This document shows positions 22,745 through 23,403 of a stretch of DNA of 23,403 bases, in pieces. Under the pieces are notes generated by a model. That model did not search any database, had not been told where the DNA came from, and worked only from the letters and a program-made list of their open reading frames with translations. The position numbers were made by a program, and so were the translations under genes. This stretch comes from a virus. The stretch lies in IMG/VR virus record IMGVR_UViG_3300032285_000137, positions 1 to 23,403 of that record; one strand, given 5' to 3'. Each line of letters begins with the position of its first letter. Position 1 is the first letter of the stretch.

Positions 22745-23152
22745 TTACAGATTGATCCGCATGACTTGATGAGTATTTTCCATACCCATCTTCTCGTACA
22801 TTTGAACCAGAGTTCCCTTTGCCCAACATTGGGCTTTTGTTGCACCCATAGAGCGCATCCATTGTTTAGCTTCTTCAAACACGTGGTTACGGACAACGCC
22901 TTTACCACCCATTAAGTCAACGTGTGCCACTCGCTCGCGCGGGTAGTCTATAAATTCAAGAGTTACTGCCCCAGTTATGCCTTCGTCCGGATCTTCCCAG
23001 ACTAATAGGAAGGTACGCCCCGTACGAACTGCATACTCAACTTGTTCAATTGTTACTACAGATGGATCTAAGTCAATAGCTTTCTGCAATAAAGGCGCGG
23101 CGACAGGCCACACCGTAGGTAATTGAACAGGTGGAACGTAGTGTAAAGGCAT
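22745..23152 (-). CDS. GNAT acetyltransferase-like phage protein, 135 aa
   Basis: The protein has the order of a small GNAT fold: helix with VWPVAAPLLQKAID, strand FLLVWEDP, strand AVTLEFIDY, HVDLMGGKG in the place of motif A, helix EEAKQWMRSMGA, strand and the final YEKMGM (119-124), which is the usual motif B turn. The acetyl-CoA loop does not match the canonical Q/RxxGxG/A, so catalytic activity is uncertain. Such proteins are frequent in phage structural regions with unknown targets. Its ATG overlaps the upstream stop (TAATG), without a strong ribosome site of its own. It ends 14 bases before the next ATG. Confidence 0.82.
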   Translation of the reverse strand: MPLHYVPPVQLPTVWPVAAPLLQKAIDLDPSVVTIEQVEYAVRTGRTFLLVWEDPDEGITGAVTLEFIDYPRERVAHVDLMGGKGVVRNHVFEEAKQWMRSMGATKAQCWAKGTLVQMYEKMGMENTHQVMRINL

Positions 23153-23403
23153 TACTTAGGCAAGAACTTGTTTGGGTTGATTTGTTTACCCTGCTTTGAA
23201 TTGCCAGTGCGCGCCTTGCGTACTGAGTCCATCATGTGATGTAGTTTCTTAGCGCCTGCTTCGGTTGAGCCGTTGCCTAAATGTGATACCACATCGGCTG
23301 GAACTACGAACTCGCCATCGGCTAGACGGGCAGGTTGTCTATTAGCAATAGTTGCAGGGATGTCGTCACTCATGCCGTCCCCCGGTCCTTTGAGCAACCT
23401 AGG
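23152..23403 (-). CDS. C-terminal part of a conserved phage protein (5' end outside window)
   Basis: The minus-strand frame is open to the window edge. The visible part (GPGDGMSDDIPA, QPARLADGEFVVPADVVSHL, GNGSTEAGAKKL, then a basic KQGKQINPNKFLPK end) is a very common C-terminal module of phage virion-region proteins. Internal TTG or ATG codons could serve as starts, but the open upstream codons (CCT AGG TTG) suggest a longer protein. Function unknown. Its stop overlaps the GNAT-like start as TAATG, linking the two in translation. Confidence 0.8.
   Translation of the reverse strand, partial: PRLLKGPGDGMSDDIPATIANRQPARLADGEFVVPADVVSHLGNGSTEAGAKKLHHMMDSVRKARTGNSKQGKQINPNKFLPK

Noticed and set aside
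22504-22908. 134-residue minus-strand frame
   Set aside because: It lies over the start of the Gly/Gln-rich gene and the end of the GNAT-like gene, both better supported, and its residues show no family pattern.

Overview
The window looks like about 23 kb of a tailed double-stranded DNA phage (Caudoviricetes), or a prophage or metagenomic contig of one. The reasons are tightly packed short genes joined by ATGA or TAATG overlaps, a phage-type family A DNA polymerase, a primase-helicase, an SF2 helicase and nucleases on one strand, and very large virion-type proteins on the other. No integrase, terminase, portal, major capsid, lysis or RNA polymerase gene is visible, so the structural and packaging genes must lie outside the window. 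The host cannot be named from this sequence. Large ejection-type proteins would fit a podovirus-like or small siphovirus-like phage, but that is inference.

Plus strand, 1-12988 (early and replication genes). Bases 1-1631 hold a string of overlapping small genes: an unknown partial gene, an unknown 118-residue gene, a 34-residue membrane peptide, a VRR-NUC nuclease, a small conserved phage protein, and a helix-turn-helix plus DUF3310 fusion. A strong intrinsic terminator (1637-1670) closes this unit and a 32-bp imperfect palindrome (1691-1722) follows it. Bases 1755-6444 carry small unknown proteins, an NrdR-like zinc ribbon, a family A DNA polymerase with a proofreading domain, two coiled-coil proteins, a RecB/Cas4-like PD-(D/E)XK nuclease and a small HNH-like protein. 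A 166-base gene-free stretch with several stem-loops and a 9-bp direct repeat precedes an SF2 helicase operon: helicase, a coiled-coil conserved protein, a candidate ssDNA-binding protein and a helix-turn-helix protein. A second gene-free structured stretch (9774-9945) ends in an intrinsic terminator only 14 bases before the start of a 951-residue AEP primase/DUF927-like helicase. A short conserved protein follows.

Minus strand, 23403-12985 (late genes, read right to left). These are the C-terminal part of a phage protein cut by the window edge, a GNAT-like protein, a 951-residue Gly/Gln-rich virion-type protein, and a 2296-residue polyvalent protein. The last has a duplicated SPEEWLA motif, a glycine-rich hydrophobic stretch, coiled coils, a zincin-type HExxH...E metallopeptidase site and an LPD38-like C-terminal region. 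The two transcription units converge at 12985-12988 and share the stop tetranucleotide TTAA.

Working model (inference): polymerase, primase-helicase, SF2 helicase, ssDNA-binding candidate and the VRR-NUC, RecB-like and HNH nucleases form a replication and recombination module. Two structured leaders may set the level of the helicase operon and of the primase. The minus-strand proteins are probably packaged in the virion and delivered with the DNA.
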